NCBI GenBank assembly: GCA_910575105.1
Contig: CAJTDK010000012.1
Coordinates: forward strand, 1-64,000
Source: Lachnospiraceae bacterium
GTDB lineage: Bacteria; Bacillota; Clostridia; Lachnospirales; Lachnospiraceae
Direction of reading: 5' to 3'
Length of the DNA stretch: 64,000 nt
In this document: one piece after another, positions 15,441 through 24,892 of the stretch
Numbering within the stretch: position 1 is the first letter of the stretch
Layout of the letters: each line of letters begins with the position of its first letter
Made by a program: the position numbers and the translations under genes
Notes under the pieces: model-generated
What the model was told of the DNA's origin: nothing
The model's database searches: none
What the model saw: the letters and a program-made list of their open reading frames with translations, nothing else

Positions 15441-16325
15441 TCATTCGCCTTCCGCCAGAATATGTACCTTCATCCAGGTGTCATAAATATTCCTTTTAAA
15501 CGCTCTCTCATCCCCGATCTCCGGGAGATTACACTGCCACGGTCCGTCGGCTGCCTTCCTCAGATATCCGGTGCGCAGATCCTCCTCAGAAAAAGAAAAT
15601 CTTCCCTTGCAGTCTGTAAATAATTCAGGATGCATCAAATACACCGCCGCCGTCACATCCCAGTTATAGAATCCCTTGATCCCATAATCCTCTTCATTAT
15701 AGCCGAACCAGTAATCCGTGCGCTCCCGGATATATCTGGCAATGGCCTCCTTCCTTGTAAACAGCTCCCTTTTGTACTCCTCTTTTGTGAACAGCACCTT
15801 AAGGCAGTTATTTCCTGTAATTACCGATACATTTTTCCCGTACTTCAACACATTGCAGGAAGCGTGCGGGTCGCAGGAAAAATTAAGCTCATCCATGACT
15901 TTCTTTTCAAATACCAGCGGCTCTGTGATCCCGCCCATCAGCACGATTTCCTTTATCTTTTCAAAAAACCGGCTGTCCTTTTCATACGCGCCCTGCAGGT
16001 TCGTCAGAGAACCGGTAGCCAAGACAGACAGCTCACCCAGATATCTGTCTGCCATCTTTACAAGATAATCTGCTGCTTCGCTGTCATAATCCGCTGCTTC
16101 GCTCCCGCCGCGTTTGACGGTTATATCCTCTCTTCCCAGATCCTTTAGCATGCCGCAGGTCGTGTCGTAGACTACCTCCAGCCGGTTATTTCCATATGTC
16201 GTCGTAATTCCGTGAAGATTCGCCTCTTTTTCACATCCCAGCAGATATAACAGAGCAAGCCCGTCATCTACGTCACAATTCTTCACCCCGAAAGTATTAT
16301 CACAATCAAATACGATCTGTTTCAT
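15441..16325 (-). CDS. Inosine/uridine-preferring nucleoside hydrolase family protein
   Basis: 294 aa. The family cleaves N-ribosides to base and ribose using a calcium-binding Asp cluster. Here the cluster is FDCDNTFGVKNCDVDDG, longer than the usual DxDxGxDD by an insertion, with the second-site ATGSLTNL and a late NWDVTAAVY that supplies the last metal Asp. The core looks intact but atypical at the N-terminus. It is the last gene of an operon with a YnjB-like ABC transporter 21 bases upstream, suggesting that the imported solute, or something made from it, is a riboside. A 21-bp tandem duplication lies inside it. Confidence 0.85.
   Translation of the reverse strand: MKQIVFDCDNTFGVKNCDVDDGLALLYLLGCEKEANLHGITTTYGNNRLEVVYDTTCGMLKDLGREDITVKRGGSEAADYDSEAADYLVKMADRYLGELSVLATGSLTNLQGAYEKDSRFFEKIKEIVLMGGITEPLVFEKKVMDELNFSCDPHASCNVLKYGKNVSVITGNNCLKVLFTKEEYKRELFTRKEAIARYIRERTDYWFGYNEEDYGIKGFYNWDVTAAVYLMHPELFTDCKGRFSFSEEDLRTGYLRKAADGPWQCNLPEIGDERAFKRNIYDTWMKVHILAEGE
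16065..16106. repeat. 21-bp tandem duplication inside the nucleoside hydrolase gene
   Basis: Two adjacent 21-bp units with three differences (ATAATCTGCTGCTTCGCTGTC-type) encode SEAADYD followed by SEAADYL. The repeat is in frame, so it lengthens a surface loop by seven residues rather than breaking the gene. Confidence 0.85.
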
Positions 16326-16345
16326 CTTTATCCACTCTCCTCTCT

Positions 16346-17314
16346 CTATTCCTCAGTCTTTGCCATTCCGACACAGACATTTCTGAGGATCTCTATCCCT
16401 ACGCGGTCTCCGACCGACATGTCCATAGCTTCTAACTCGCTGCTCATCAGCATACAGAATACCTCGCCCTTTGGCGTATCAACCCGAATTTCCGCCGTCT
16501 CACCCATGAACACGATATCCTTCACCATACCGTCATTCCCCGACGGGACGATCCGGATATCAAAGGGACGCACCCCGATTTCCTGTCCCTTTTCCCGGAT
16601 ATAATTCATCCTTCCGAAATACTCCGCCACCTCTCTGTTCACTGGATACTTAAAGATCCGCTGAGGCGTATCGTACTGGAGCATCCGCCCGCCGCTCATC
16701 AGCGCAATACGGTCGGAAAACTTCAGCGCTTCCTGCTTATCATGTGTCACCAGCACTGTCGTCAGTCCATTTTCAAGGTGAAGCTTTCTCACCAGTTCAC
16801 CCATCTCCGCCCTCAGTCTCTCATCCAGACCCGAGAAAGGCTCGTCCAAAAGCAAAAGCCTTGGATTTGCCGCAAGAGCCCTGGCGAGGGCAACCCGCTG
16901 CATCTGTCCTCCAGACATTTCCCGGATCTTCCGGTTTTCATATCCGGTAAGCTGAACCTGCCCGAGAAGGCGCTCCACCGTCTCCTTCTGCCGTTCTTTA
17001 GGAATCCCCTGAATACTCATGGGAAATGCGATATTCTTTCCGGCCGTCATATGGGGAAATAGACGCAGGTCCTGGAACACGATCACCGTCCCCCGCTTTT
17101 CCGGCAAAACACCGTTCATTTCCCTTCCGTCAATCTGGATTTTTCCCGTCCTTGCTTCCAAAAGCCCGGCAATGCTTTTCAGAAGAGTGCTCTTCCCGCA
17201 GCCCGAAGCTCCCAGAAGCGAAACAAATTCCCCATCCGCTATATCCAGACTGATCTCATGGAGAACCTCCGTCTTTCCAAAGGCCACATTTAACTGTTCA
17301 ATTCTTAAGCTCAT
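16346..17314 (-). CDS. ABC transporter ATP-binding protein (PotA/FbpC type)
   Basis: 322 aa from the ATG at 17314, which has GGAG upstream and starts 9 bases after the permease stop. The ABC domain has GASGCGKSTLL, the signature MSGGQMQR and LLLLDEPFSGLD, and the C-terminus (about residues 235-322) is a TOBE-like domain. It powers the two permeases and YnjB-like binding protein encoded upstream. Iron, polyamine or thiamine-type importers share this architecture. Confidence 0.9.
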   Translation of the reverse strand: MSLRIEQLNVAFGKTEVLHEISLDIADGEFVSLLGASGCGKSTLLKSIAGLLEARTGKIQIDGREMNGVLPEKRGTVIVFQDLRLFPHMTAGKNIAFPMSIQGIPKERQKETVERLLGQVQLTGYENRKIREMSGGQMQRVALARALAANPRLLLLDEPFSGLDERLRAEMGELVRKLHLENGLTTVLVTHDKQEALKFSDRIALMSGGRMLQYDTPQRIFKYPVNREVAEYFGRMNYIREKGQEIGVRPFDIRIVPSGNDGMVKDIVFMGETAEIRVDTPKGEVFCMLMSSELEAMDMSVGDRVGIEILRNVCVGMAKTEE

Positions 17315-17322
17315 CTCTGCTC

Positions 17323-18147
17323 CTATGTATAAAATTCTGTATCGGTATTTTTCCCCCATCTGCCGGCTATCTTTTCAAACAGGGCAAATACGGCCAAAGT
17401 GATCCCAAGGAAGATCACACTGTAGGCGCAGGCAATATTCCTGTCCCCGCCCTGCAGATAAGGCACCATGACAATGGTAAAGGTCTTCACCTGCCCGCCG
17501 CCGATCAGCAGCGTCAGGAAATACTGGCTGAAGGAGACGATATAAGCCATGCTGAAGGATGACAGGATGACAGGGACAAGGAGCGGAAACGTCACCCGGA
17601 AGAACGCCTGCCCCATCGATGCCCCCAGGACCCGCGCCTGCTCCTCAAGCCTGTCTCCCACCGCCGCGGTCCCATCCATCATCAGCCGCACCGCATAAGG
17701 GAGGGAACAGATCAGATGGGAGAGCACCACACCTGCCACCGTATTATTCAGCCCAAGCTTAATAAAGGAAATCTGGACACCCATGGCAAACACTGTCGCA
17801 GGAACCATAAAAGGAAGTACGGTAAAAAAATACATCATTCTCTTCCCCCAGAATTCGTACAGCACCAGCGCTCTTGCCGTCAGCGTTCCGATCACCACAG
17901 ACGCCATGGCGACTGCGGCAGAGATCATGATGCTGGAGGCAAACAGCTTCGCAAGCGCCTCGCTGCGCCGGAATATTTCGCTGAGCGCCCTCAAGGAAAG
18001 TACCTGAGGAACCAGATCCGGCCACGCCCACCGTTCTGTCACTGTCCAGACAATCATCACCGCAATCGGCAGGACGACGGTCAATACAAACAATGCCAGG
18101 ATCATATTTGTGATCGCAAATCTTTTTTTCTTCATTGCATACCTCAT
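17323..18147 (-). CDS. ABC transporter permease (binding-protein-dependent)
   Basis: 274 aa with six predicted membrane segments and the EAA-loop region EEQARVLGASMGQAFFRV, which contacts the ATPase. It overlaps the preceding permease stop by four bases (ATGA). It is the second inner-membrane subunit of the YnjBCD-like importer; E. coli YnjC carries both halves in one chain. Confidence 0.9.
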   Translation of the reverse strand: MRYAMKKKRFAITNMILALFVLTVVLPIAVMIVWTVTERWAWPDLVPQVLSLRALSEIFRRSEALAKLFASSIMISAAVAMASVVIGTLTARALVLYEFWGKRMMYFFTVLPFMVPATVFAMGVQISFIKLGLNNTVAGVVLSHLICSLPYAVRLMMDGTAAVGDRLEEQARVLGASMGQAFFRVTFPLLVPVILSSFSMAYIVSFSQYFLTLLIGGGQVKTFTIVMVPYLQGGDRNIACAYSVIFLGITLAVFALFEKIAGRWGKNTDTEFYT

Positions 18148-19013
18148 TTATTACCGGCCAGCTTTTTCTGGCTCCTTCTCATCAGGGCAAGATAAACGCA
18201 CGCACTAAGCAGCGATATAGCCATGATCAGGCCGTTCAGCGCCATCGCATAGGGCCTGTTCCTAAGATCCGGGTGCGTATACTGGATATAGGCCTGCACA
18301 GGCAACGCCTTAGGCGTCGTCGCCCCCAGAATAAAAGGAAGCTCATAGGCGCCAAGCGCGAACACAAAAATAATCAAAAAGCCGCTGTATATGGTATTCG
18401 CACACAGAGGAAGCGTCACCCGGAAAAAAGCCTGCACCTTGCCGGCCCCAAGATTTACCGCCGCTTCTCCCAGTTTCCCGTCAATATTCGCCATCAGCGC
18501 GATGACAAAGTAGACGATAAACGGTATCTCCTTCCACAGATAGGCCAGAATAATCCCAAACCCTCCTGCATCGTAGATCAGCGCAGGAAACTCCTGTTGT
18601 TCCCCGATAAGCCCGAAAGCATAAATTACTCTTGCAAGAAGCCCGTTCTGCGAACAGATATTGATAACAAAAAGAGCCACAACAACATGGGGGACGACAA
18701 TAGGAAGCTGAACGATCCTCATCATTCTCCCCTTTGTCCTGCGGCTCATTACAAGCACTGCGCATAGCAAAACTCCCGCCGCCGTAGAAAACAGCGCCGA
18801 GAAAAATGCAATCCTGAGACTATATAAAACCGACCTTACCATATCCGGCTTTGTCAGTATCTCTTTATAATAAAACAATGTCGGCTCCGTCAGTCCAAAA
18901 GCCGGAATCACCCCAAGACTCTGGGCGATTCCGGTAATCAATCCAATCAGGAAGAAAATGGTCAATATAATCTGAGGAACCAGCAGTATATACGGTGTCA
19001 GCTTTTTACGCAT
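18144..19013 (-). CDS. ABC transporter permease (binding-protein-dependent)
   Basis: 289 aa with six membrane segments. The EAA loop reads GEAAVNLGAGKVQAFFRVTL. It starts at a TAATG junction overlapping the binding-protein stop by one base, so expression is coupled. It pairs with the permease at 17323. Confidence 0.9.
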   Translation of the reverse strand: MRKKLTPYILLVPQIILTIFFLIGLITGIAQSLGVIPAFGLTEPTLFYYKEILTKPDMVRSVLYSLRIAFFSALFSTAAGVLLCAVLVMSRRTKGRMMRIVQLPIVVPHVVVALFVINICSQNGLLARVIYAFGLIGEQQEFPALIYDAGGFGIILAYLWKEIPFIVYFVIALMANIDGKLGEAAVNLGAGKVQAFFRVTLPLCANTIYSGFLIIFVFALGAYELPFILGATTPKALPVQAYIQYTHPDLRNRPYAMALNGLIMAISLLSACVYLALMRRSQKKLAGNK

Positions 19014-20281
19014 TATTTCCCTACAACCTCTTCCAGCCAGATCTCCTCAATAACCGGTACAAGCTGTGCCGGCATCTCCGGAAGACGCTTGGATAACAGC
19101 TCGTCCTGCGGGATATTCCCCTTGCCAAGGTCTACCTTGTCAAATGCTTCCTTCTGCTCATCTGACAGCTTGTTGTAATCTACGACCGGAAGAACCTTCA
19201 TCTTGTCATAGCGGTCCGCCTGGATCTCCGGAGACATCATCTCATTGATCGCCACCATCGCACCCGCCTTATTTCCGGAATTCGCTGCAATAGCCATGAA
19301 ATTCGTATTCCCGATCGTTCCTTTGTCGAATTGGAAGGACTGGGTCGTCTCGGTATAGGTTCCGTCCGCGATCTTTACCGAAGTCCCGAACGCGTCATAG
19401 GTCATATTCAGAACAAGCTCGCCGTCTGCGAACATATTATCCACTGTCGTAGAAGAATCCGGGAATGTCTTTCCCTCATTCCAAAGATACGGATTCAGCT
19501 TTCTCAAATATTCCAGCGCAGGTTCGACTGCCTTTTTCACTGTCTCCTTGTCCGCTTCCATATCAAGGAACTGTTCATACCCGCAGATCTCGTAGATCAC
19601 ATTTCTCACAAATACACTTCCGGTAAAATCTGGAAGAGCCGGGTAGGTTACTTTTCCCTTATTGTTCTTTGCGAACTCCAGCAGCTCATCCGTATTCTTC
19701 GGCATATCCGGCGTCACAGCCGTATCCGCAATCATGACCATCTGTGCCTTTCCGTAGGGTGCCTCATACCCGTCGATAGGATAAGCAAAATCCAGCGTAA
19801 CATCCTCCGACTCGGTATCGATATATTCCTCAAAGTTCGGAAGCTTCTCTACAAACGGGCCATACAGCATATTATTTTCTTTGGCGGACTGAAAATTCTC
19901 ACCATTGATCCAGATCATATCTATGCTTCCGTCTTCCTCTCCTGCCTGTATCTCACCAGAGAGCTGGCTTAACACCTGGTCGATATCCATCGGAACCCGT
20001 TCCATCGTGATATCATACTTTTCCTTCATATTCGGAGCAAACACGTCATCCAGCCATTGGTTCAAAACCTCGTCCCCGCCCCATCCATAGAAGGTCACGG
20101 TACTTCCTTTTGCAGCTTCCTTAAGCTCGTCGAAGGTCATATCCTCTGCGCCTTCGCTGCTCGACTCCCCGGAAACCTTCTCATCACTTTTTTTCCCATC
20201 ATTGTGCCCGCTGCTTGCGCACGCAGCAAGTCCAAGGACCATGGCCGCGGCAAGCAATAATGCAAATATTCTTTTTCTCAT
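19013..20281 (-). CDS. ABC transporter substrate-binding lipoprotein, YnjB-like
   Basis: 422 aa. A lipobox (GLAACASS) ends the signal peptide, and a Ser/Glu/Lys-rich linker follows. The mature protein shows the hallmarks of the YnjB family rather than general sugar or iron binders: INGENFQSAKENN, LYGPFVEKLPN, YEAPYGKAQMVMI and TYPALPDFTGSVF. The ligand of YnjB is not established. It is the first gene of an operon ending in a nucleoside hydrolase. Confidence 0.85.
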   Translation of the reverse strand: MRKRIFALLLAAAMVLGLAACASSGHNDGKKSDEKVSGESSSEGAEDMTFDELKEAAKGSTVTFYGWGGDEVLNQWLDDVFAPNMKEKYDITMERVPMDIDQVLSQLSGEIQAGEEDGSIDMIWINGENFQSAKENNMLYGPFVEKLPNFEEYIDTESEDVTLDFAYPIDGYEAPYGKAQMVMIADTAVTPDMPKNTDELLEFAKNNKGKVTYPALPDFTGSVFVRNVIYEICGYEQFLDMEADKETVKKAVEPALEYLRKLNPYLWNEGKTFPDSSTTVDNMFADGELVLNMTYDAFGTSVKIADGTYTETTQSFQFDKGTIGNTNFMAIAANSGNKAGAMVAINEMMSPEIQADRYDKMKVLPVVDYNKLSDEQKEAFDKVDLGKGNIPQDELLSKRLPEMPAQLVPVIEEIWLEEVVGK

Positions 20282-20328
20282 CCTTTTCTCCTGTTCTGTT
20301 CTTTACTCATTCTTCCACTTGATTTTTA

Positions 20329-20357
20329 ATAATAGCATATAGCAGAAGCAATGTCTA
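20329..20357 (-). promoter_or_regulatory. Promoter of the YnjB-like ABC/nucleoside hydrolase operon
   Basis: Minus-strand TAGACA (20352-20357), a 17-base spacer and TATTAT (20329-20334), about 45 bases before the start codon. One mismatch to consensus in each box. Confidence 0.6.
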
Positions 20358-20475
20358 ATTGATATTGATTATATCTGTCATGATTTATAAAGTTTTTAAA
20401 TAGTTCGAAGCGCGCAGACGCACATATCTGCCGTCATACTTTTTGCAAAGGGCGCTGCGGGGACATCGTTTTCCC

Positions 20476-20514
20476 AAAGACAAAAGGCAGAGTATGCCTC
20501 TTCCATACTTTGCC
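20476..20514 (-). terminator. Terminator at the end of the histidine cluster
   Basis: An 11-bp stem (GGCAAAGTATG with CATACTCTGCC on the minus strand, one G-U) and 7-base loop, followed by TTTTGTCTTT. It lies about 40 bases after the small membrane protein gene. Confidence 0.8.
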
Positions 20515-20552
20515 TCCTGTCTCCTGAGCTTCATCATATATGTACAAACTTA

Positions 20553-20864
20553 TTACAGATTCTTCCACACCTTAGCCACATCCAGATCTGTCGTAATCTC
20601 CCTGACAATCCTCTGGCTGTCCACATGAAAGACCTCCTGCTTTTTCATATCCATGGTCACAAAGGCGGCGAACAAAAGCAGACATAAGAACACTCTCGCT
20701 CCGAAGGTGCTCTCGCTCCTCTCCGCCTCTTCTCCGTAGAGATGGTTATAGGAACCGCTGTACCTTGGATGGACTGCCGGCGGATTCCAGTGGTCACTGT
20801 AGCGCTGCCTTGTCTGCTCTAAAAGCTCCCTTCTGCGCCTTTCCGAATCATTTCTATCTGTCAT
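20553..20864 (-). CDS. Small membrane protein of unknown function
   Basis: 103 aa from the ATG at 20864, chosen for the GGAGGAAG ahead of it. A charged, Arg-rich N-terminal half (DSERRRRELLEQTRQRY) is followed by one hydrophobic segment (VFLCLLLFAAFVTM) and a charged tail, giving a single-pass membrane protein. I recognise no family. It lies about 125 bases after the hisIE stop and ahead of the shared terminator, so it may be read through from the his operon. Confidence 0.65.
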   Translation of the reverse strand: MTDRNDSERRRRELLEQTRQRYSDHWNPPAVHPRYSGSYNHLYGEEAERSESTFGARVFLCLLLFAAFVTMDMKKQEVFHVDSQRIVREITTDLDVAKVWKNL

Positions 20865-20990
20865 ACGATCTTCCTCCATTCACTGCTTTTCCTATCTTCT
20901 ATACTGTATGCAGGAATTTCAGAAAATATATCCTTCCGCCTGGCGGGATTTCTCCCCGTTACTGTTCACTCCGTGGTCAGCGGCCTTACC

Positions 20991-22274
20991 TTACCTGCCC
21001 GCCAGTTCCTGAATGATATCCTCCCACTTCACACCCTTTTCCACCATAAGCACCATGGCGTGGTAGAGGAAATCCGCCAGCTCATACTTAACCTCCTCGG
21101 GATTTTTATTCTTGGCGGCGATGACGACCTCTGTGGCCTCCTCGCCCACCTTTTTCAGTATCTTATCCAGTCCCTTGTCGAAAAGATAATTGGTATAAGA
21201 GCCTTCCTTGGGATGCTCTCTCCGGTCTACAATCGTGTCATAGACCTTTTCGAATATCTGCAGAGGATTTTTCGTGTTATAATCCATCCCCACCAGCGGC
21301 TGGAAAAAGCAGGTAGGATTTCCCGTGTGACAGGCCGGCCCGATCTGATCCACCTTGGCAAGGAGCGTGTCCTTATCGCAGTCGATGGTAAGGGACTTGA
21401 CAAACTGGTAATGCCCGCTTGTCTCTCCCTTCACCCACAGCCCCTTGCGGCTCCTGCTGTAGTAGGTCATGCGTCCTGACTTCACGGTGCGGTCAAATGC
21501 CTCCTCATTCATATAAGCCAGCATCAGCACCTCCTGAGTCTTATAGTGCTGCACCACCACCGGAATCAGCCCGTCCGGATTCACCTTGAACTCCGAAAAA
21601 TCCATGATGCTCTCAAAGGAAGTGATCTTGATGCCCTCTATGCCGCATCTGTCTTTGAAATCGGCAAAGTCAAGCTCCGGCTGGCTGACATACCTGCCGG
21701 AGAGTCCTTTGACCCCTGGACATTTCAGGATCTTAAAAAGCTCCGGCTCCTCCATCGTATCCGTCACGATGACCGACGGGATATCTGTTACATTCATCAC
21801 CGAATTCAGATCCAGCCTGTGCATGAAAATGATCTCGCTGCAGCACTCCTGGATAAGGCGCTTACGTTTGAACAGGGCGTCAAAATCGTTAAGAGACACC
21901 GCGATCTTCTCTTTTCCGAAGCGCATCTTTGCGTCTTCCATCATCTCCACACTGTCATATTTTGAAAAATTGATGATCGCCCGCTTCGCCCCGGCGTACA
22001 AGATCTTTTTTACATCCTCCTGGCGCCGGATATTTCCGCCGGCCACCATGGGGATACGGATCACACGGTTCATCCTGCGCATCAGGTCAATGGAAGCCTC
22101 ATGCTCATCGTCTGTCTCGGATAAATCGAAGATGATCAGCTCGTCGGCGCCCAGATCACTGTAGGATTTGGCAAGGCCGATGACATCCTCGGAAATTATC
22201 TCATCATCATGAAACCAGCGGACAGCCTTTCCGCCGGCAATAAAGATACAAGGTATCAATCGTTTGTAACTCAT
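20991..22274 (-). CDS. hisIE: HisF-like domain fused to HisIE (PRA cyclohydrolase/PRATP pyrophosphatase)
   Basis: 427 aa from the ATG at 22274 (AGGAGG 8 bases upstream). Residues 1 to about 220 resemble a HisF/HisA barrel, but the catalytic Asp expected in CLDV is Phe ([12 protein letters not shown]), and the SxDRDG loop and ASGGAG phosphate site are not recognisable. Residues about 225-325 are HisI ([19 protein letters not shown], zinc motif GPACHTG), and about 335-427 are HisE ([12 protein letters not shown]). HisIE performs steps 2 and 3 of histidine synthesis. The barrel is probably non-catalytic here. It is the last his gene. Confidence 0.88.
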   Translation of the reverse strand: MSYKRLIPCIFIAGGKAVRWFHDDEIISEDVIGLAKSYSDLGADELIIFDLSETDDEHEASIDLMRRMNRVIRIPMVAGGNIRRQEDVKKILYAGAKRAIINFSKYDSVEMMEDAKMRFGKEKIAVSLNDFDALFKRKRLIQECCSEIIFMHRLDLNSVMNVTDIPSVIVTDTMEEPELFKILKCPGVKGLSGRYVSQPELDFADFKDRCGIEGIKITSFESIMDFSEFKVNPDGLIPVVVQHYKTQEVLMLAYMNEEAFDRTVKSGRMTYYSRSRKGLWVKGETSGHYQFVKSLTIDCDKDTLLAKVDQIGPACHTGNPTCFFQPLVGMDYNTKNPLQIFEKVYDTIVDRREHPKEGSYTNYLFDKGLDKILKKVGEEATEVVIAAKNKNPEEVKYELADFLYHAMVLMVEKGVKWEDIIQELAGR

Positions 22275-22287
22275 ATCTGTCCCTCCT

Positions 22288-22875
22288 TTATAAGCTTCCC
22301 TTTGTGGTCCACGCCTCATCAAGGCGCGGCTCACTGACCGTCGCCATGTCAAGGGCTTTCCCAAACGCTTTGAACAGGGCTTCGGCCATATGGTGGCTGT
22401 TCTCTCCGTCAAGTATCTTAAGATGTATATTCATCATGGCGCTGTAGGACAGCGCGTAAAAAAACTCCCGGACCATCTCCGTGTCCATGTCCCCGATGCG
22501 GTCATTCTGAAACGCTGCCTGAAAGTTAAGGTACGGCCTTCCGGACAGATCCACCGCGCAGAGAGCCAGCGTCTCATCCATGGGAAGGATCATATGTCCG
22601 TACCGCTTTATCCCCTTTTTCTCCCCCACGGCCTCCAGAACCGCCTGTCCCAGTACGATTCCCGTATCTTCGACCGTATGATGACAGTCCAAAAAAAGAT
22701 CGCCCTCTGCCTCCACAGTCAGGTCAAAAAGCCCGTGCCTTGCGAAGCCGTCAAGCATATGGTCAAAAAAACCGATCCCGGTGTGGATCTTATTATTCCC
22801 TGTCCCGTCAAGATTGATGGTGACTGAGATGTTTGTCTCTTTCGTCTTTCTCTTACCTATCCCGATCCGGCTCAT
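22288..22875 (-). CDS. hisB: Imidazoleglycerol-phosphate dehydratase
   Basis: 195 aa, the monofunctional HisB length. The two manganese-binding repeats show as [10 protein letters not shown] with [10 protein letters not shown], and [10 protein letters not shown] with [15 protein letters not shown]. It dehydrates imidazoleglycerol phosphate to imidazoleacetol phosphate, step 6 of histidine synthesis. The ATG at 22875 follows AAGGAGG; a GTG one codon earlier is possible. It lies 15 bases after hisD. Confidence 0.95.
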   Translation of the reverse strand: MSRIGIGKRKTKETNISVTINLDGTGNNKIHTGIGFFDHMLDGFARHGLFDLTVEAEGDLFLDCHHTVEDTGIVLGQAVLEAVGEKKGIKRYGHMILPMDETLALCAVDLSGRPYLNFQAAFQNDRIGDMDTEMVREFFYALSYSAMMNIHLKILDGENSHHMAEALFKAFGKALDMATVSEPRLDEAWTTKGSL

Positions 22876-22890
22876 CACTTCTTGTCCTCC

Positions 22891-24186
22891 TTATCTTTCC
22901 TCGAACCTTACTCTGATCGAATTGGCGTGGGCCGTTAACTGCTCCGCCTCTGCAAAGTATTCGATATCCCGGTGTATCTTCTCAAGCGCGTCTCTTGAGT
23001 AAGCGATGATACTCGATTTCTTAATAAAATCATCCACGGAAAGCGGAGAAAAGAACTTCGCAGTCCCGTTAGTCGGAAGGACATGGTTAGGCCCTGCAAA
23101 ATAATCTCCTAAAGGCTCGCTTGAGTATTCCCCGATAAAGATGGCTCCTGCATTACGAATCTTCGTCATCACATCATAGGGATCCTTTGTCTGGATCTCC
23201 AGATGCTCTGAGGCGATCTCATTGGCCGTCTCTATCGCTTCCTCCATCGTATCTGCCACGAGAATATAGCCGTAGTTATCCAGTGATCTTTTTATGATCT
23301 CCGACCGGCTAAGCTTTCCGGCAAACCGGTCAGCCTCCTCTGACACTTCCCTGGCAAGCTTCGCGCTTGTAGTGATAAGAATTGCCGATGCAAGCTCATC
23401 GTGCTCCGCCTGCGACAGAAGATCCGCCGCCACATAGCGGGGATTGGCCGTCTCGTCCGCAATGACCAGAATCTCGCTGGGGCCTGCGATAGCATCTATG
23501 CTCACATGGCCGTATACTGCCTTTTTCGCCAGCGCCACATAGATATTGCCCGGCCCTACGATCTTATCCACCTTCGGGATGCTCTCCGTCCCGTAAGCCA
23601 GCGCGCCGATGGCCTGTGCGCCGCCAGCCTTGCAGATCATATCCGCTCCCGCCTCATTGGCGGCAACAAGAGTCGTAGGCGTCACTTTGCCGTCCTTTCC
23701 CGGCGGGGTCGTCATGATGATCTCCTCCACCCCTGCCACTTTAGCCGGGATGATATTCATCAGTACAGAGGAGGGGTAGGCCGCCTTCCCCCCCGGGACA
23801 TACACCCCCACCCGCTTAAGGGGCGTCACTTTCTGCCCAAGCACCGTCCCGTCAGGCCTGCTGTCAAACCAGCTTGTCTGTCTCTGCTTTTCATGGTACG
23901 TGCGGATATTATGTAAAGCCTTCCGGATGACCGCAACCAGCGAATCGTCCGTCAGGCGGTAAGCCTCCTCGATCTCTTCTTTTGTCACGCGAATATTCGA
24001 ACTGTCGATCTGCGCCCCGTCGAATCTTTTCGTGTAGTCAAATACCGCCGCGTCCTTACGGAGCCTTACGTCTTTTAATATCCGGCCAACACTCTCTTCA
24101 TACTGCCCGTAATGATCCGGGCTCCTTTTCAGCAGCTCCTCCAGGAGACTGCGCCTGGTATCCTTGTCTAAATGCAGGATTCTCAA
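22891..24186 (-). CDS. hisD: Histidinol dehydrogenase
   Basis: 431 aa, full length. GPGNIYVALAKK, AGPSEILVIAD, the zinc/catalytic region QAEHDELA and the late GPNHVLPTNG are all present. It oxidises histidinol to histidine in two NAD-dependent steps. Encoded about 50 bases after hisG and 15 bases before hisB. Confidence 0.96.
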   Translation of the reverse strand: MRILHLDKDTRRSLLEELLKRSPDHYGQYEESVGRILKDVRLRKDAAVFDYTKRFDGAQIDSSNIRVTKEEIEEAYRLTDDSLVAVIRKALHNIRTYHEKQRQTSWFDSRPDGTVLGQKVTPLKRVGVYVPGGKAAYPSSVLMNIIPAKVAGVEEIIMTTPPGKDGKVTPTTLVAANEAGADMICKAGGAQAIGALAYGTESIPKVDKIVGPGNIYVALAKKAVYGHVSIDAIAGPSEILVIADETANPRYVAADLLSQAEHDELASAILITTSAKLAREVSEEADRFAGKLSRSEIIKRSLDNYGYILVADTMEEAIETANEIASEHLEIQTKDPYDVMTKIRNAGAIFIGEYSSEPLGDYFAGPNHVLPTNGTAKFFSPLSVDDFIKKSSIIAYSRDALEKIHRDIEYFAEAEQLTAHANSIRVRFEER

Positions 24187-24235
24187 TCTTATCCATCCCT
24201 TCTATCATTAATCTACGATACATGATTGCATTGAT

Positions 24236-24874
24236 TTAACCTATCTTCTCCCGGAGCTTCATCAGGAGAGGCCGTATCCGTTCGCTCTCCATACGCATGC
24301 TGACCGGGTTCACGATCATCCGTGCCGACAACGGGCATACCTCTTCTAACACTTCAAGGCCGTTCTCCCTAAGGGTAGAGCCCGTCTCCACAATATCCAC
24401 GATCACCTCCGAAAGCCCCACGATGGGCGCCAGCTCGATAGAGCCGTTCAGCTTGATGATCTCCACGGTCTGGTGCTTCGTATTATAAAAGTAGTCCTTG
24501 GCGATATTCGGATATTTGGTGGCGACACGGATCAGCTCGTGGTTCGTCAGATACTGCTTCGCCTCCCGGTAGCCGCATACGCACATCCGGCATTTCCCAT
24601 AACCAAGATCAAGCACCTCATGAACCTTCCGGCCTTCTTCAAGAATCGTATCCTTCCCCACCACACCGATATCCGCCGCGCCGTACTCCACATAGGTAGG
24701 GACATCCGGCCCCTTAGCCAGGAAAAACTTAAGCTTTTGCTCCTCGTTGGTAAAAATCAGTTTCCGGGAATCCTTATCCTTCATCTCCTCACAGGTAATC
24801 CCAATCTGTTCAAGCAGCTCCAGTGTCTGCATTGCCAGCCGCCCTTTGCCAAGGGCAAATGTAAGATATCTCAT
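24236..24874 (-). CDS. hisG: ATP phosphoribosyltransferase catalytic subunit, short form
   Basis: 212 aa: the short HisG, which lacks the C-terminal regulatory domain and needs HisZ. LTFALGKGRL at the start and the PRPP-binding DIVETGSTLRENGLE are visible. It condenses ATP and PRPP, the first and feedback-controlled step of histidine synthesis. hisZ lies immediately upstream, 18 bases away, as expected for the obligate pair. Confidence 0.96.
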   Translation of the reverse strand: MRYLTFALGKGRLAMQTLELLEQIGITCEEMKDKDSRKLIFTNEEQKLKFFLAKGPDVPTYVEYGAADIGVVGKDTILEEGRKVHEVLDLGYGKCRMCVCGYREAKQYLTNHELIRVATKYPNIAKDYFYNTKHQTVEIIKLNGSIELAPIVGLSEVIVDIVETGSTLRENGLEVLEEVCPLSARMIVNPVSMRMESERIRPLLMKLREKIG

Positions 24875-24892
24875 ATCACGCTACCGTCCTTA

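Noticed and set aside
15441-20281. Iron or polyamine importer
   Set aside because: The ATPase alone would fit, but the binding protein has YnjB-specific segments and lacks recognisable PotD or FbpA motifs.
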